DNA from: Nostoc linckia z4
GTDB taxonomy: Bacteria > Cyanobacteriota > Cyanobacteriia > Cyanobacteriales > Nostocaceae
Direction of reading: 5' to 3'
DNA length: 64,000 nt
NCBI RefSeq assembly: GCF_002608075.1
Contig: NZ_LAHA01000004.1
Span: 226,444-290,443 of the forward strand
Shown in pieces: positions 1 to 9,604 of this stretch. How positions within the stretch are numbered: the stretch's first letter is position 1; each line of letters starts with the position of its first letter. Made by a program: the position numbers and the translations under genes. Below the pieces are notes generated by a model that did not search any database, was not told the DNA's origin, and saw only the letters and a list, made by a program, of their open reading frames with translations.

Positions 1-1
1 C

Positions 2-1180
2 ACTCCAGGAACCTACGAACAAGGAACAAAAACCATTGCTGCTCCCTTGGTGTTGTACTGCTGGAAACCCGTAGGTTATGGAGATTATCGCGGAAGTTTG
101 ACTCCAATTGCCATTCAACTCAATCAGCAACCCCATCCAGAAAACAATCCAATTTATACACCAATGGATGGAATGCATTGGTTTATGGCAAAAATCTATG
201 CTCAGATGGCTGATGGCAACTATCATGAAGCTATCAGCCATCTGGGACGAACTCATTTGGTATTAGAGCCATTTGTCTTAGCAACTGCCAATGAACTAGC
301 ACCTAATCATCCTCTTTCAGTGTTGCTAAAACCCCATTTTCAATTCACCCTAGCAATCAATGAACTGGCACGGGAACAATTGATCAGCCCAGGTGGCTAC
401 GCAGATACCTTGCTAGCTGGAACCCTGGAAGCCTCCATCAGCGTTATTAAAGCAGCTATTAAAGAATATCTGGAAAACTTCAGTGACTTTGCCTTGCCCA
501 AGGAATTAACTAGGCGAGGAGTGGGGGAAACCGATGTGGATGGACAGGGAGAAAACTTTTTGCCGGACTACCCCTATCGGGATGATGGTTTGCTATTGTG
601 GAAAGCAATTGAGGCTTACGTTAGCAATTATTTAGATCTCTATTACACATCTCCAGTCCAGATTATTAAGGATACAGAACTACAGAATTGGGTGCAAAAG
701 TTAATATCTCCAGAGGGGGGTGGTGTCAAAGGATTAGTGCCCAATGGTCAATTGCAAACTGTGGAACAGTTAGTGGCCATCGCCACCCAACTAATTTTTA
801 TCAGTGGGCCTCAGCATGGTGCGGTGAACTATCCCCAATACGACTACCTTGCCTTCGTACCCAATATGCCGTTAGCTACTTATGCACCACCTCCCAGCCG
901 CGATCGAGAAATTAATGAAGCCACAATCCTGAAGATTCTCCCCCCACAAAAGCTGGCAGCAAAGCAATTAGAGTTGATGAGAACTCTCACTGTTTTCCAA
1001 CCAAATCGCTTGGGCTATCCAGACAAGAACTTTGTCGATGTCCGCGCTCAGAATGTTTTGCGGCAATTCCAGGCAAAATTACAAGAAGTTGAGCAAGTGA
1101 TTAATCAGCGAAATCAGACCCGCCTTGAACCTTATACCTTTCTTTTACCCTCGAATGTACCTAATAGCTTAAATATTTAG
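2..1180 (+). CDS. Lipoxygenase, C-terminal part (5' end outside window)
   Basis: Non-heme iron dioxygenase that converts polyunsaturated fatty acids to hydroperoxides. The reading frame is open to the left edge, so only the catalytic C-terminal part is present. Iron ligands are visible: the HEAISH motif (H-x4-H, about bases 224-241), followed by LGRTHLVLEPF as in other lipoxygenases; HGAVN near base 817 supplies the third His and the Asn; the protein ends in Ile (NSLNI), the free C-terminal carboxylate ligand. An Ala sits in INELAR, the position linked in other lipoxygenases to oxygenation stereochemistry, though that rule has exceptions. Two P450 genes follow on the same strand after a repeat-filled spacer, which suggests they act on its hydroperoxide products. 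The family assignment is firm; the regiospecificity is unknown. Confidence 0.95.
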   Translation, partial: TPGTYEQGTKTIAAPLVLYCWKPVGYGDYRGSLTPIAIQLNQQPHPENNPIYTPMDGMHWFMAKIYAQMADGNYHEAISHLGRTHLVLEPFVLATANELAPNHPLSVLLKPHFQFTLAINELAREQLISPGGYADTLLAGTLEASISVIKAAIKEYLENFSDFALPKELTRRGVGETDVDGQGENFLPDYPYRDDGLLLWKAIEAYVSNYLDLYYTSPVQIIKDTELQNWVQKLISPEGGGVKGLVPNGQLQTVEQLVAIATQLIFISGPQHGAVNYPQYDYLAFVPNMPLATYAPPPSRDREINEATILKILPPQKLAAKQLELMRTLTVFQPNRLGYPDKNFVDVRAQNVLRQFQAKLQEVEQVINQRNQTRLEPYTFLLPSNVPNSLNI

Positions 1181-1334
1181 CTTTAACCACTAAAAGTCCC
1201 ACACTGTACTGTCAGTTCAGTATGGGTAGTTCGCTCTTTCTTGTTCGTACCAGTGAAGATTTTCAGGTAGCAGTTCTCGACTGAATACAATACAGACCAT
1301 TTGTAGAGGCACGGGACAGCCGTGCCCTAATAAA

Positions 1335-1454
1335 CTAATGGACGCTAAAAAAGCATAACTACACTAGCGTGGTTGTTGACTGTTAACCCTTAACTGTCAA
1401 CAGTCAACAGTCAACAATCTAATCGAGTCAATGTGCAACTTAAATGCAGAATAG
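1335..1454. repeat. Dispersed repeat, copy 1 (second copy at 31345-31442)
   Basis: Begins CTAATGGACGCTAAAAAAG, has a central palindromic run of GTTGACTGTTAAC / GTTAACTGTC-type heptamers and ends in a conserved block around TTAAATG..GAATAG. The same order of blocks occurs at 31345-31442. It forms most of the upstream region of the first P450 gene, so any promoter for that gene probably lies in or next to repeat DNA. Confidence 0.7.
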
Positions 1455-1516
1455 TTAATCTGAATTCTTCTTTTGAAAGTCGAATTGACAAAGTCACAAA
1501 AAAAGGAATAGACAAT

Positions 1517-2914
1517 ATGTCTACAAATTCATCTTCTCTATCAAGCAGATTTTTAGAAAAAATTTTTCCAATTTTCTTTAGTTCCAAAGTACGCCAACTG
1601 GATAATATACCTGGGCCAAAACCAATTTTTCCAGTAGGGAATATTTTGGATTTTTTTGGCAATGATATTCATAAATTGCTTTATAATTACGCCTTAGAAT
1701 ACGGTGATTTAATGTGTTTCTGGTTAGGGGGAAGACCTAACTTACTAATCAACGATCCAGCCCTGATTGAGCAGGTATTAGTAACTCATCGGGATGATTT
1801 TTATAAAAATTCACCTCAAAAAGTTGCAAAGCCAATAATGGGAGGTAGTCTCATCCTTAGCAATGGAAAAGACTGGGAATTTAAACGTAAAAATCATCCT
1901 TTTTCAGCAGCAGGAATCGAAACTTACTTTCAGAAAATAATTCCTGTGGTTAGGAAGACTACCAGAGAACATCTAGAAACATTGGCAAAATCTTATGCAG
2001 ATAAAAGTGTCGATTTATTCGATGAATTAACCCAGTTATTATTTCGGATATTCGGTTTAACAATTCTCGGAGCAGAAATGGATGCCGATTTATTCTCTTA
2101 TTATATGAATTTGCTCAATGAAATCAACAGTCGTTTACAGCAACCTTTTCCTTTATCTTTGAGTCCAAAATTTTGGTCTGATCGCCGGAAATGGTTTGAT
2201 TTTATAGACAATCGAATTCGCGATCGCCAAAGTCACAGCGATGAAGAAGCTATAGATTTATTAGCTTATATCACAAGCAGAAATACCAGCGAATTATCAA
2301 TGGAGCAACTGCGAGATGAATTGTCTACTAGTTTCACAGCCGGAACGCGTAATGTTGCCATTGTTGTGGCATCTGTATTGTATTTATGTTCTCGTTATCC
2401 ACAAACAAAGCAAAAGCTTCAGTCGGAAATTAAAGAGTTTGTAGCAAAGCATGGAAATAATTTTGAATTAGCAGATATTAACAAATTAAGCTATCTGGAT
2501 AAGGTGATTAAAGAATCATTAAGACTTTATCCAGCAGTACCACTTTTTATTCGTGAAGTACTTCCAGGCAAATCTGTAGTCTTAGGCGGACATTCTCTAC
2601 CGGAAAAAACACAAATCTTTTGCTGTAGTTGGGCTTTTCACCGCAATCCCAATCACTGGGAAAATCCCGATCTGTTCGATCCAGAACGTTTTACCACAGA
2701 GCCTTTGCCATTTCATTATTTTCCATTTGGAGGTGGCCCGCGAGCTTGCGTAGGGATGTATTATACTCTTACGTGTACGAAAATTCTATTAATTACAATC
2801 CTTGCAGAATACTTTGTAGATGTAGATCCTTCATGTAACTTCGAGACGAAAGCTTTTGCCGCAACTATTGTGCCACGAGATGGGCTACCAGCTAAAATTA
2901 AGCGGGCATTGTGA
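1517..2914 (+). CDS. Cytochrome P450, first of a tandem pair
   Basis: Heme-thiolate enzyme of 465 residues. Visible motifs: proline-rich start of the catalytic domain (IPGPKPIF), ExxR in KESLRLYP, PERF in FDPERF, and the heme loop FPFGGGPRACVG with the Cys ligand. The ATG at 1517 is chosen because AAGGAA lies about 8 bases upstream; an upstream in-frame alternative would add 28 residues without a ribosome site. The region before IPGP is a roughly 30-residue leader with an aromatic-rich stretch, possibly a membrane or substrate-entry anchor. The I-helix reads AGTRNVA (2339-2359), so the usual acid-Thr pair is replaced by Arg-Asn. That is unlike typical P450 monooxygenases and like peroxide- or hydroperoxide-using P450s. 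With a lipoxygenase just upstream, a fatty-acid hydroperoxide substrate is inferred. CYP110-like cyanobacterial P450s are the closest general comparison. Confidence 0.93.
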   Translation: MSTNSSSLSSRFLEKIFPIFFSSKVRQLDNIPGPKPIFPVGNILDFFGNDIHKLLYNYALEYGDLMCFWLGGRPNLLINDPALIEQVLVTHRDDFYKNSPQKVAKPIMGGSLILSNGKDWEFKRKNHPFSAAGIETYFQKIIPVVRKTTREHLETLAKSYADKSVDLFDELTQLLFRIFGLTILGAEMDADLFSYYMNLLNEINSRLQQPFPLSLSPKFWSDRRKWFDFIDNRIRDRQSHSDEEAIDLLAYITSRNTSELSMEQLRDELSTSFTAGTRNVAIVVASVLYLCSRYPQTKQKLQSEIKEFVAKHGNNFELADINKLSYLDKVIKESLRLYPAVPLFIREVLPGKSVVLGGHSLPEKTQIFCCSWAFHRNPNHWENPDLFDPERFTTEPLPFHYFPFGGGPRACVGMYYTLTCTKILLITILAEYFVDVDPSCNFETKAFAATIVPRDGLPAKIKRAL

Positions 2915-3079
2915 ATTTAAACTACTGGCTAAAAAATGATACCAATTTCCCAAAAGAATGTGATAGATACACACTCCGCAACTTTTATTCTGTCAGCTTT
3001 CTGAATGTGTGAATTTTGAATTTTGAATTGGTATTAGGTATTTTTTTGCAAACAAGAATTGGAAAATGGTAAACAAAAA

Positions 3080-4408
3080 ATGACCAATGATATTAATCAC
3101 ATTCCTGGGCCTGCTCCTCAATTCTTAATTGGTAATGCTTTAGATTTTGTGGGTACGCCCTCTCATATCAGATTGTATGAATATGCCTTGGCTTATGGCG
3201 ATATTATGCGCTTTTGGTTATTTAATCAAGCCAGTATTTTGATTAATGATCCAGCTTTAATTGAGCAAGTCTTAGTGAGCGATCGCGATTCCTATTATAA
3301 AAATTCTCCCCGAAAAGCAGCAGAACCAGTGATGGGGGACAGTCTTTTCTTAAGCAATGGTCGAGATTGGGAATTTAAACGCCACAATCACCCCTTTTCT
3401 GCAACCCACATCAATAACTATTTTGAGCAAATTTTGCCGATTATTCGAGAAACAACCGACAGTTATCTAGAAAACTTACAGCCTAGTTCCACACCTAAAT
3501 CTGTAGAGTTCTTTGGCGAACTGGTGAAATTGTCTTTTCGCATCTTCGGGCTGACAATCCTGGGTTCAGCAATGAATAGCGACTATTTCGAGGCCTTTAA
3601 TACGTTGATGCAAGAAATGAACAATCGGGGAGGACAGCAATTTTTACCCTATCCCCTATCGCTAAATCCCAAATTTTGGTTGCAGCGCCAGCAATGGAAT
3701 AACTTTATTGAAAAGCAAATTTCTCAAAGTCAACAGCATTCCTCTCCAAGAGGAATCGATTTGTTGTCTTTTGTGATTCAGGACACAGCCCTATCAACAA
3801 CACAATTGCGAGACGAGTTGTCTACAACCTTTACCGCAGGTACAAGAAATGTGGCGGAAGCAGTAGCAGCAGTCTTGTTTTTATGTGCTAAAAACCCAGC
3901 AGCAATGCAAAAACTAGAATCAGAAATCACTGCTTTTCTGGAAGAACACAACAACGAATTTCAGCAAGCTGATGTCAATTTACTCAAATATCTTGATTTG
4001 GTAGTTAAGGAAGCCTTGAGGTTATATCCTGCTGTACCTTTATTTATTCGGGAAGTTCTTCCAGGACGAACAGTAAACTTAGGAAGCTACAGAATTCCAG
4101 AAAGAACCCAAGTTTTTATAAGTAGTTGGTCATTCCACCGTAATCCTAAACATTGGCAAAACCCTGATGACTTTGTCCCAGAACGTTTTACTAATGTACC
4201 TCCTTCTTTCCACTATTTCCCCTTTGGTGCTGGCCCTCGACAGTGCATTGGTATGGCATTTACCTTACTCTGTACCAAGGTGATGTTAATTAATATAGTG
4301 TCGCAATACTCGCTGGAACTTGAGCCTGGTACTAACTTCGATACAACATATTTTTCTGGTACGATTATGCCTGACAAGGGTTTTTGGATTAAGCTGACTA
4401 AAAAGTAA
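3080..4408 (+). CDS. Cytochrome P450, second of a tandem pair
   Basis: Paralogue of the preceding gene, 442 residues from the ATG at 3080; a TTG at 3059 is in frame but the domain starts directly after the ATG (IPGPAPQF). It carries KEALRLYP (ExxR), VPERF, and the heme loop FPFGAGPRQCIG. The I-helix again reads AGTRNVA (3836-3856), so the missing acid/alcohol pair is a shared family trait and not a chance mutation. It lacks the N-terminal leader seen in its neighbour. The two enzymes are clearly related over their whole length but differ enough to suggest separate substrates or successive steps. The pair probably arose by tandem duplication. Product and substrate cannot be read from sequence; oxylipin formation is an inference from the lipoxygenase neighbour. 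Confidence 0.93.
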   Translation: MTNDINHIPGPAPQFLIGNALDFVGTPSHIRLYEYALAYGDIMRFWLFNQASILINDPALIEQVLVSDRDSYYKNSPRKAAEPVMGDSLFLSNGRDWEFKRHNHPFSATHINNYFEQILPIIRETTDSYLENLQPSSTPKSVEFFGELVKLSFRIFGLTILGSAMNSDYFEAFNTLMQEMNNRGGQQFLPYPLSLNPKFWLQRQQWNNFIEKQISQSQQHSSPRGIDLLSFVIQDTALSTTQLRDELSTTFTAGTRNVAEAVAAVLFLCAKNPAAMQKLESEITAFLEEHNNEFQQADVNLLKYLDLVVKEALRLYPAVPLFIREVLPGRTVNLGSYRIPERTQVFISSWSFHRNPKHWQNPDDFVPERFTNVPPSFHYFPFGAGPRQCIGMAFTLLCTKVMLINIVSQYSLELEPGTNFDTTYFSGTIMPDKGFWIKLTKK

Positions 4409-4508
4409 ACTACTCAAACCTACCCACAAAATCAAGTGTAGACTTTTAGTCCCTACTCGCTACCTTGATTAATCATTTTTCAGTTGACACACCACTAATA
4501 GATGAAAA

Positions 4509-4565
4509 GTTCGTAGTAAGCACTTTAGTGCTGAAAAATCAAGGACTAAAGTCCTTACTACGAAC
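4509..4565. repeat. Two-armed palindromic repeat between convergent genes
   Basis: Left arm GTTCGTAGTAAGCACTTTAG and right arm ACTAAAGTCCTTACTACGAA are inverted copies. Each arm holds its own small palindrome (GCAC..GTGC on the left, GGAC..GTCC on the right). The same design occurs at 13080-13133. It is followed by a T-run and lies between the P450 gene and the convergent carbonic anhydrase gene, so it may also serve as a terminator. Confidence 0.7.
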
Positions 4566-4604
4566 ATTTTTTCCTACAAAATTAATGGGACAGAGGACTA
4601 ATTT

Positions 4605-4740
4605 ATAGGACTCATATTTGATTTTTGAAAAAAAACTAGGTACATTTCTACTCTCTTTTCCCTGTTCTCTTCCTATGGTGCTTGCACTGCGCCTCCGCGC
4701 AGCACACAAGTATGTTCAGTTATCAAATCCGATTCCTATA
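4605..4740. mobile_element. MITE-like element, copy 1 of 3
   Basis: Starts ATAGGACTCATATTTGATT and ends AATCCGATTCCTATA, imperfect inverted ends of about 19 bp. Related copies lie at 5689-5816 and 11312-11468. No coding capacity. The right end overlaps the 3' end of the carbonic anhydrase gene and supplies its stop codon. A REP-like GC-rich block (about 4680-4706) is nested inside. Confidence 0.75.
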
Positions 4741-5382
4741 CATATTCCATTCCAAAAGCAAGGGACAGTTACGCAATTGCCATTCCAAGGTTGAAACATT
4801 CAAATCTTTGATTAATCCAGTACTGATATTTAGTACCCAGCCATGAACCATAGGCGCTTTTGAGGTATAAAGTACCTGACGCATGATTGAAGTTTGGTAG
4901 AGATTCTTTACTTGCGCTGCAACGTTCATTTCCGCTAAATAGTTCAGGCGTTCTTCTCTGGTTGGTAAGGCGTCAATTTCTGCTTTTTTTTGTAAATACA
5001 ATTCGCGAATCGGATTTACCCAGTTATCAATAATTCCGATGGTTTTCCATTCTAAAGCCGCTTTAATTCCTCCGCAATCATAATGGCCGCAAACGATAAT
5101 GTGTTTCACTTCCAGATGTAGAATTGCGTATTCTAAAACGGCTAAAAAATTCATGTCTGTGAGAGAAACCTGATTCGCAATATTACGATGTACAAATAAT
5201 TCTCCTGGCTCTGTACGGGTAAAATTTGTTAACGGTAAACGACTATCAGAACAACCAATATACAGAAATGGTGGTGTTTGTCCGCTAGATAATTCTTCAA
5301 AGTAATTCGGGTTGAGAGCCAGTTTTTCAGCAACCCACGCCTGATTATTTTTGAAGAGTTGATTAATGCTGTTATATTTCAT
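4723..5382 (-). CDS. Beta-class carbonic anhydrase
   Basis: Interconverts CO2 and bicarbonate with a zinc at the active site. The 219-residue protein shows the beta-class zinc-binding set: CSDSR (Cys, with the catalytic Asp-Arg pair) near residue 44 and HYDCGG (His and Cys ligands) near residue 98. No signal peptide is seen, so it is probably cytoplasmic or carboxysomal; it is shorter than the carboxysomal CcaA type, which has a C-terminal extension. The last residues (YRNRI) and the TGA stop are encoded by the right end of a MITE-like repeat, so the native C-terminus may have been replaced. It is convergent with the P450 pair and appears monocistronic. Confidence 0.93.
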   Translation of the reverse strand: MKYNSINQLFKNNQAWVAEKLALNPNYFEELSSGQTPPFLYIGCSDSRLPLTNFTRTEPGELFVHRNIANQVSLTDMNFLAVLEYAILHLEVKHIIVCGHYDCGGIKAALEWKTIGIIDNWVNPIRELYLQKKAEIDALPTREERLNYLAEMNVAAQVKNLYQTSIMRQVLYTSKAPMVHGWVLNISTGLIKDLNVSTLEWQLRNCPLLLEWNMYRNRI

Positions 5383-5548
5383 TCTTTCATGAAATCTGAG
5401 AGAAAATTTTGCAGAACACTTCAGAATTCAGGACGCAGAGTTTAGACTTAATTCTCTAGAATACACAATTTCATTTTGACTGATGGCTGATTTTTTTATT
5501 TGGTTTTTTAGAAAAATTTTAGCTGTCCATCACTAGACTTATTGCATA

Positions 5549-5654
5549 AGTCGGGAAAAGGGTAAGGGGAAAGGGGGAAAGGTTTTGTGTTTTCCCTTTC
5601 CCCAATCAAGATGTACCCCTTTTTTCATCTCTTGCAAAAAGCACTTTTGCAAGA
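5549..5654. repeat. Dispersed repeat, copy 1 (second copy at 21414-21519)
   Basis: Starts AGTCGGGAAAAGGGTAAGG, contains a GGGGAAAGG..CCTTTCCCC inverted pair and a TTGCAAAA..TTTTGCAA pair. The same order with few changes occurs at 21414-21519. No plausible gene is present. Confidence 0.7.
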
Positions 5655-5688
5655 GGTTTACTCTCTCCTCAACTATGCTGCAAATACT

Positions 5689-5816
5689 ATAGGACTCATA
5701 TTTGATTTGGTGAAAAAACTCAGTACACCCCTAAATTCCTTTTTTCCTGTTAAGAGTTCCCTGTTCCCTGTTCCCTCCCAACACAAATATGTTCATTAAT
5801 CAAATCAGATTCTTAT
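5689..5816. mobile_element. MITE-like element, copy 2 of 3
   Basis: Same inverted ends as copies at 4605 and 11312 (ATAGGACTCATATTTGATT at left; AATCAAATCAGATTCTTAT at right). The interior is AC-rich with the TTCCCTGTTCCCTGT heptamer run. Non-coding. It fills much of the 700-bp spacer between the carbonic anhydrase gene and the small gene at 6084. Confidence 0.72.
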
Positions 5817-5827
5817 ATGCAGTCAAT

Positions 5828-5862
5828 AAGATACCCGACTTTTTATATCAGCCGGGTATCTT
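5828..5862. other. Hairpin in the spacer (possible terminator)
   Basis: AAGATACCCG and CGGGTATCTT pair perfectly over 10 bp around a 15-base loop. No strong T-run follows on either strand, so its role is unclear. The rest of 5863-6083 shows nothing convincing. Confidence 0.5.
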
Positions 5863-6083
5863 AATTTGATAATTTTCAGAAACAAAATATGATTGCTATA
5901 GGATGTCTAGATATTTTGCAGGGCAGAGACCGTTTAGTGGTAAGCTAACCTAACAACTAACAAAAATTTGAACTTAAAACATTTAATACTTATTGCAAAA
6001 ATGATTGCAACTGATGGATTCACTAAACCGAGATGCACCAAGAATTGGCAATCAAAAATACACAATTCAAAACGGTATCAGTT

Positions 6084-6335
6084 TCAATCAGGGGCAATAA
6101 CTTTGTTACCGTTATGATGGTTGATTGACCAACGGTGATCGACACCGAGAGAGGAAAACTGGCAATTTTCTTCTAGTCGTTTTTGTTGCACAGCAGCTTT
6201 CCGCAGTGTAATAATTAGCTGATTAACTTGATAGCGTAAATCTGGATTATCATTTACAGCTAACATTGTTTGTCTTTCTAAAAGTTGAAGTATAAGTTCG
6301 TAGTGGATAGGCGAAGGTAGGGGAATTTGCTCCAT
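6084..6335 (-). CDS. Small conserved cyanobacterial protein (possibly DUF5340)
   Basis: 83 residues, beginning MEQIPLPSPIHYELILQLLE. It is soluble and mostly alpha-helical in appearance, with a block DLRYQVNQLIITLRKA that recalls the short cyanobacterial DUF5340 family; that name is from memory and unconfirmed. The C-terminal third (after NCQF) is polar and low in pattern. It stands alone between a repeat-rich spacer and trpC, on the same strand as trpC but about 280 bp from it. No function is known. Confidence 0.6.
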   Translation of the reverse strand: MEQIPLPSPIHYELILQLLERQTMLAVNDNPDLRYQVNQLIITLRKAAVQQKRLEENCQFSSLGVDHRWSINHHNGNKVIAPD

Positions 6336-6611
6336 GTAGTTAGAGTTTCATTTCAAATTTGGGATTTTTTATGAGTCAGAGTTTGTCTTTGAAGCTCAGA
6401 TAACTAGAAACTGAACATCAAACTTTTCTCTTATTAAGAAATTGTTACACAATAATTAACTAATTGTTTAGGTTTTTGATTTGCTTAGCGATAAAGATTT
6501 AGCAAAGATATTGCTCTTATTAGGCAGCAAAATGCTGTATATCTACCTATAGTATGCCCAATTATCAAACTATTATGTACAGTTGCCCTGCAAGGAGCAG
6601 GGTGTTTGTTC

Positions 6612-7502
6612 TTACAAATTCCTGGGTAATAAAGGAGCGATCGCACCGCCGGGATCTGGTTGTTTCACCAAAGATTCTCCAATGAGTACAGCGGATGCAC
6701 CTGCCTTAACTACTAAACTCAAGTCATCTGGTTTGTGCAGTCCTGACTCGCTGACAACTAGGATGTTTTTTTGTTGCAATTGACTACCTCTTGCAGCCAA
6801 AAGTTGGCAAGTAGTTTCAAGGTCAACAGAAAAATCTTCTAAATTGCGATTATTAATTCCTACTAAGGAGACTCCATCTAAAGCTAACACACGGTCAAGT
6901 TCATCCAAACTATGAACTTCAATCAAGGCTGCCATTTTCAGATTGTTGGCAATTTTGAGGAAGTATTGTAAATATTGATCGCTAAGGATAGCCGCAATCA
7001 ACAAAATGGCATCTGCACCTTGAATTCGTGCCCAGTACATCTGGTACGGATAGATGATAAAATCTTTGCACAGTAGGGGCAAATCCACCGCAGCACGAAC
7101 CTTGGCTAAATTGTCAAAGCCGCCCTGAAAAAATTTAGCATCTGTTAATACAGAAAGACAGCTAGCACCACCTTGTTCGTAGGATTTGGCGATGGCTACT
7201 GGATCGAAATCTGCTCGTAAAACCCCTTTACTAGGAGAAGCTTTTTTCACTTCCGCAATTACAGCTGGCTTTGTTTTTCCTTGACGCAAAGCTGCTACAA
7301 AATCACGGGTTGGTGCTGCGGAAAGTACTTGATGTTGCAATTCCCGTAAAGGTAACCTTTCCCGCATTTGGTCAACTTCTTGTTCTTTATGCCAAACAAT
7401 TTCTTCCAAAATATTGTTTGGCTCTGAATTAGGCACAGCAGCTTGATAACGTAACGTAGATACTGCAATAGCTGGATTAGGTGAACGGCGACGGATTTGC
7501 AT
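6612..7502 (-). CDS. trpC: Indole-3-glycerol phosphate synthase
   Basis: Catalyses ring closure of CdRP to indole-3-glycerol phosphate in tryptophan biosynthesis, in the cytoplasm. The 296-residue TIM-barrel protein has the catalytic Lys in [11 protein letters not shown] (about residue 106), the second Lys in CKDFI, the Glu in LIEVHS, the Asn in GINNRNL and the phosphate-binding VVSESG and VLIGESL segments. A 40-residue N-terminal extension before the usual start (ILEEIVWHK) is common in cyanobacterial versions. It lies downstream of lpdA on the same strand, separated by 178 bp of tandem repeats, so cotranscription is possible. Other trp genes are not adjacent, as is normal in cyanobacteria. 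Confidence 0.96.
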   Translation of the reverse strand: MQIRRRSPNPAIAVSTLRYQAAVPNSEPNNILEEIVWHKEQEVDQMRERLPLRELQHQVLSAAPTRDFVAALRQGKTKPAVIAEVKKASPSKGVLRADFDPVAIAKSYEQGGASCLSVLTDAKFFQGGFDNLAKVRAAVDLPLLCKDFIIYPYQMYWARIQGADAILLIAAILSDQYLQYFLKIANNLKMAALIEVHSLDELDRVLALDGVSLVGINNRNLEDFSVDLETTCQLLAARGSQLQQKNILVVSESGLHKPDDLSLVVKAGASAVLIGESLVKQPDPGGAIAPLLPRNL

Positions 7503-7507
7503 AAATT

Positions 7508-7680
7508 AGGGGAATGGGCATTGGGCATTGGGCATTGGGCATTGGAAATCGGGACTAGGGACTGGGGAAGGTGAGGAGTATGGGGAGTGTGGGGAGTGTG
7601 GGGAGAGGGAGGGGAAAGATTTGTTCCCCATCCTCCCACACTTCTCAATGCCCCATGCCCCTTGCCCCATGCCCCAATCC
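7508..7680. repeat. Short tandem repeat spacer between lpdA and trpC
   Basis: Heptamer GGGCATT repeated near 7513-7546, then a GGGGAGTGT run (about 7574-7605) and its complement-like CCCCATGCCCCTTGCCCCAT at about 7650-7675. These are the short tandemly repeated repetitive sequences typical of filamentous cyanobacteria. No gene. Confidence 0.8.
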
Positions 7681-9111
7681 CTATATAGCGATCGCTCGTT
7701 TATAAGCTTCGTCGAGGACTTCTGAAAGTGTTGGATGGGCGTGGACTAGATGCGCCAAGCTTTGTACAGTTTGACGGTTAGCGATGGCGGCTGATGCTTC
7801 GTGAATTAAGTCTGAAGCGTGGAGTCCGAAAATATGGACACCCAGGACTTCGCCTGTGTCTTTGCGATAAATCACTTTGGCAATACCGTCGGCTTCATTT
7901 TCTGCCAAGGCTTTGGAATTTCCTTTGTAGTAACTTCTACTGGTGGCGATTTCAAAACCTTCGGTTTGTCCTAATTCCTTAGCTGCTGTTTCTGTTAAGC
8001 CCACATAGCTAACTTCTGGGTGGGTAAACGCCGCTGCGGGGATGCTGCGATAGTCTACTTTCTTCTCCCTACCAACTATGTTTTCCACCGCGACGATGCC
8101 TTGAGCAGAAGCCGCATGTGCTAACATCATTTTGCCATTGGCGTCACCAATTGCCCACAGATGCGGCACTACTTCGCCGGCTGACAATACTGCCATGCGA
8201 TCGTCAACTGGGATAAAGTTTCGGCGATCGAGTTCCACACCTACAGACTCTAAACCGAGATTTTGCGTTGCTGGGATGCGTCCTGTAGCTACTAAGCAAG
8301 CATCTACTTCGATGACATCCACATCTTCTTTGGTTTTGAAATCTGCTAACTCAATCACCACAGGCGAACCAGGGATGACTTTTTTGGCGTATATCCCCAC
8401 TTTGGTTTCAATGTCGCGGGGAGTAATCAACACCCGTTCGGCAAGTTTGGCAATGTCGCGGTCAAATCCTGGCATTAATTGGTCTAGGGCTTCAATCAAG
8501 GTGATTTCACAACCCAAGGCCGAGTAAATATCAGAAAATTCCAAGCCGATGTAACCACTGCCAATAATCGCTACCCAATTTGGGAGTGACTCTAACTTCA
8601 CACCTTGGTCGCTGGTAAACACAGTTTTGCCGTCTACTTCAATTCCTGGAGGAACAAAAGGAATTGAACCAGGGGAAAGGATAATATCTTTGGCTGTGAT
8701 GGTTTTTTCACCGCCGTCTGCGGTGATGGAGATTTTTTGTGTTCCGGCAATTTTTCCCCAGCCTTTGATAATATCGACTCCCAGACGTTTGAGACTGTTT
8801 GTTAAGTCGCCTTGAATCTTCGAGACGAGATTGTTAGCATGATTGGCGATCGCTTGGCGATCGAATTCCACGCTACCGACTTGAATTCCCAACGACTTGA
8901 GGTGGTGGGCATTCCGTAACTCCCGCACACGTCCAGATGCTGCTAGCAGTGCTTTAGAAGGAATACAACCGCGATTAACACAGGTTCCTCCCATATCACC
9001 AGCTTCAATAATCGCTGTTTTTAAACCACAACTTACGGCGTGTAGGGCTGCGCCATGTCCGCCCACACCAGCGCCGATAATGACTAAATCGTAATCAAAT
9101 TCTTGACTCAC
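7681..9111 (-). CDS. lpdA: Dihydrolipoyl dehydrogenase (E3)
   Basis: FAD enzyme that reoxidises dihydrolipoamide in 2-oxoacid dehydrogenase complexes and the glycine cleavage system. The 476-residue protein has the FAD-binding [13 protein letters not shown] at the start, the redox disulfide in [13 protein letters not shown], the NAD-binding [12 protein letters not shown], the second FAD site WAIGDANG and the His-Glu pair in HAHPTLSE near the C-terminus. The start is GTG at 9111, with GGGGAAAC about 6 bases upstream. The insertion-rich redox motif (five residues between Gly-Gly-Thr-Cys and the second Cys) is that of the cyanobacterial and plastid form. trpC follows on the same strand. Confidence 0.96.
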   Translation of the reverse strand: MSQEFDYDLVIIGAGVGGHGAALHAVSCGLKTAIIEAGDMGGTCVNRGCIPSKALLAASGRVRELRNAHHLKSLGIQVGSVEFDRQAIANHANNLVSKIQGDLTNSLKRLGVDIIKGWGKIAGTQKISITADGGEKTITAKDIILSPGSIPFVPPGIEVDGKTVFTSDQGVKLESLPNWVAIIGSGYIGLEFSDIYSALGCEITLIEALDQLMPGFDRDIAKLAERVLITPRDIETKVGIYAKKVIPGSPVVIELADFKTKEDVDVIEVDACLVATGRIPATQNLGLESVGVELDRRNFIPVDDRMAVLSAGEVVPHLWAIGDANGKMMLAHAASAQGIVAVENIVGREKKVDYRSIPAAAFTHPEVSYVGLTETAAKELGQTEGFEIATSRSYYKGNSKALAENEADGIAKVIYRKDTGEVLGVHIFGLHASDLIHEASAAIANRQTVQSLAHLVHAHPTLSEVLDEAYKRAIAI

Positions 9112-9604
9112 GTTAGTTTCCCCGTGTGCTTCGCCTATTTATTCTCAACTTGACTGACAATCAAAGCAACCCCTTTAATAGTTATGAGTTATTCGTTGTT
9201 AGTTTCGTCGCTGGGTTTAAGCCCCTACTACTATATAGTTACCAGTTATTAGCGATCGTTGAACACTGGAAACTGGTAACCAATCTCAATCCCCCACCGT
9301 ATGCCTGATAACTGTTAAGAATTTCAGCAGCAAAGCAAGGAAAGCTTAGCCTTTGGTCACCATTCAGGAGCCAGAATACTTAAAGAATCAGGAAAAAACT
9401 CGATCGTAAAATGTACTGCTCATGCTGAATTCCTTCTATATTATGACTTCTGACTTCTGGGTGCTGAATTCTTACGATAACTATTCGCGGAATTTAACGT
9501 TTGGGTGTTGCTAATTGACTTAAATTATGATTCACGCCCGAATGGCTAAAAGATGGATGTTTTCAGTAATTATAATCAAATCTACATACTTAATTTTTTT
9601 ATAC

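Noticed and set aside
5587..5799. 70-codon plus-strand frame after the carbonic anhydrase gene
   Set aside because: Composed of two dispersed repeats that also occur elsewhere without this frame.
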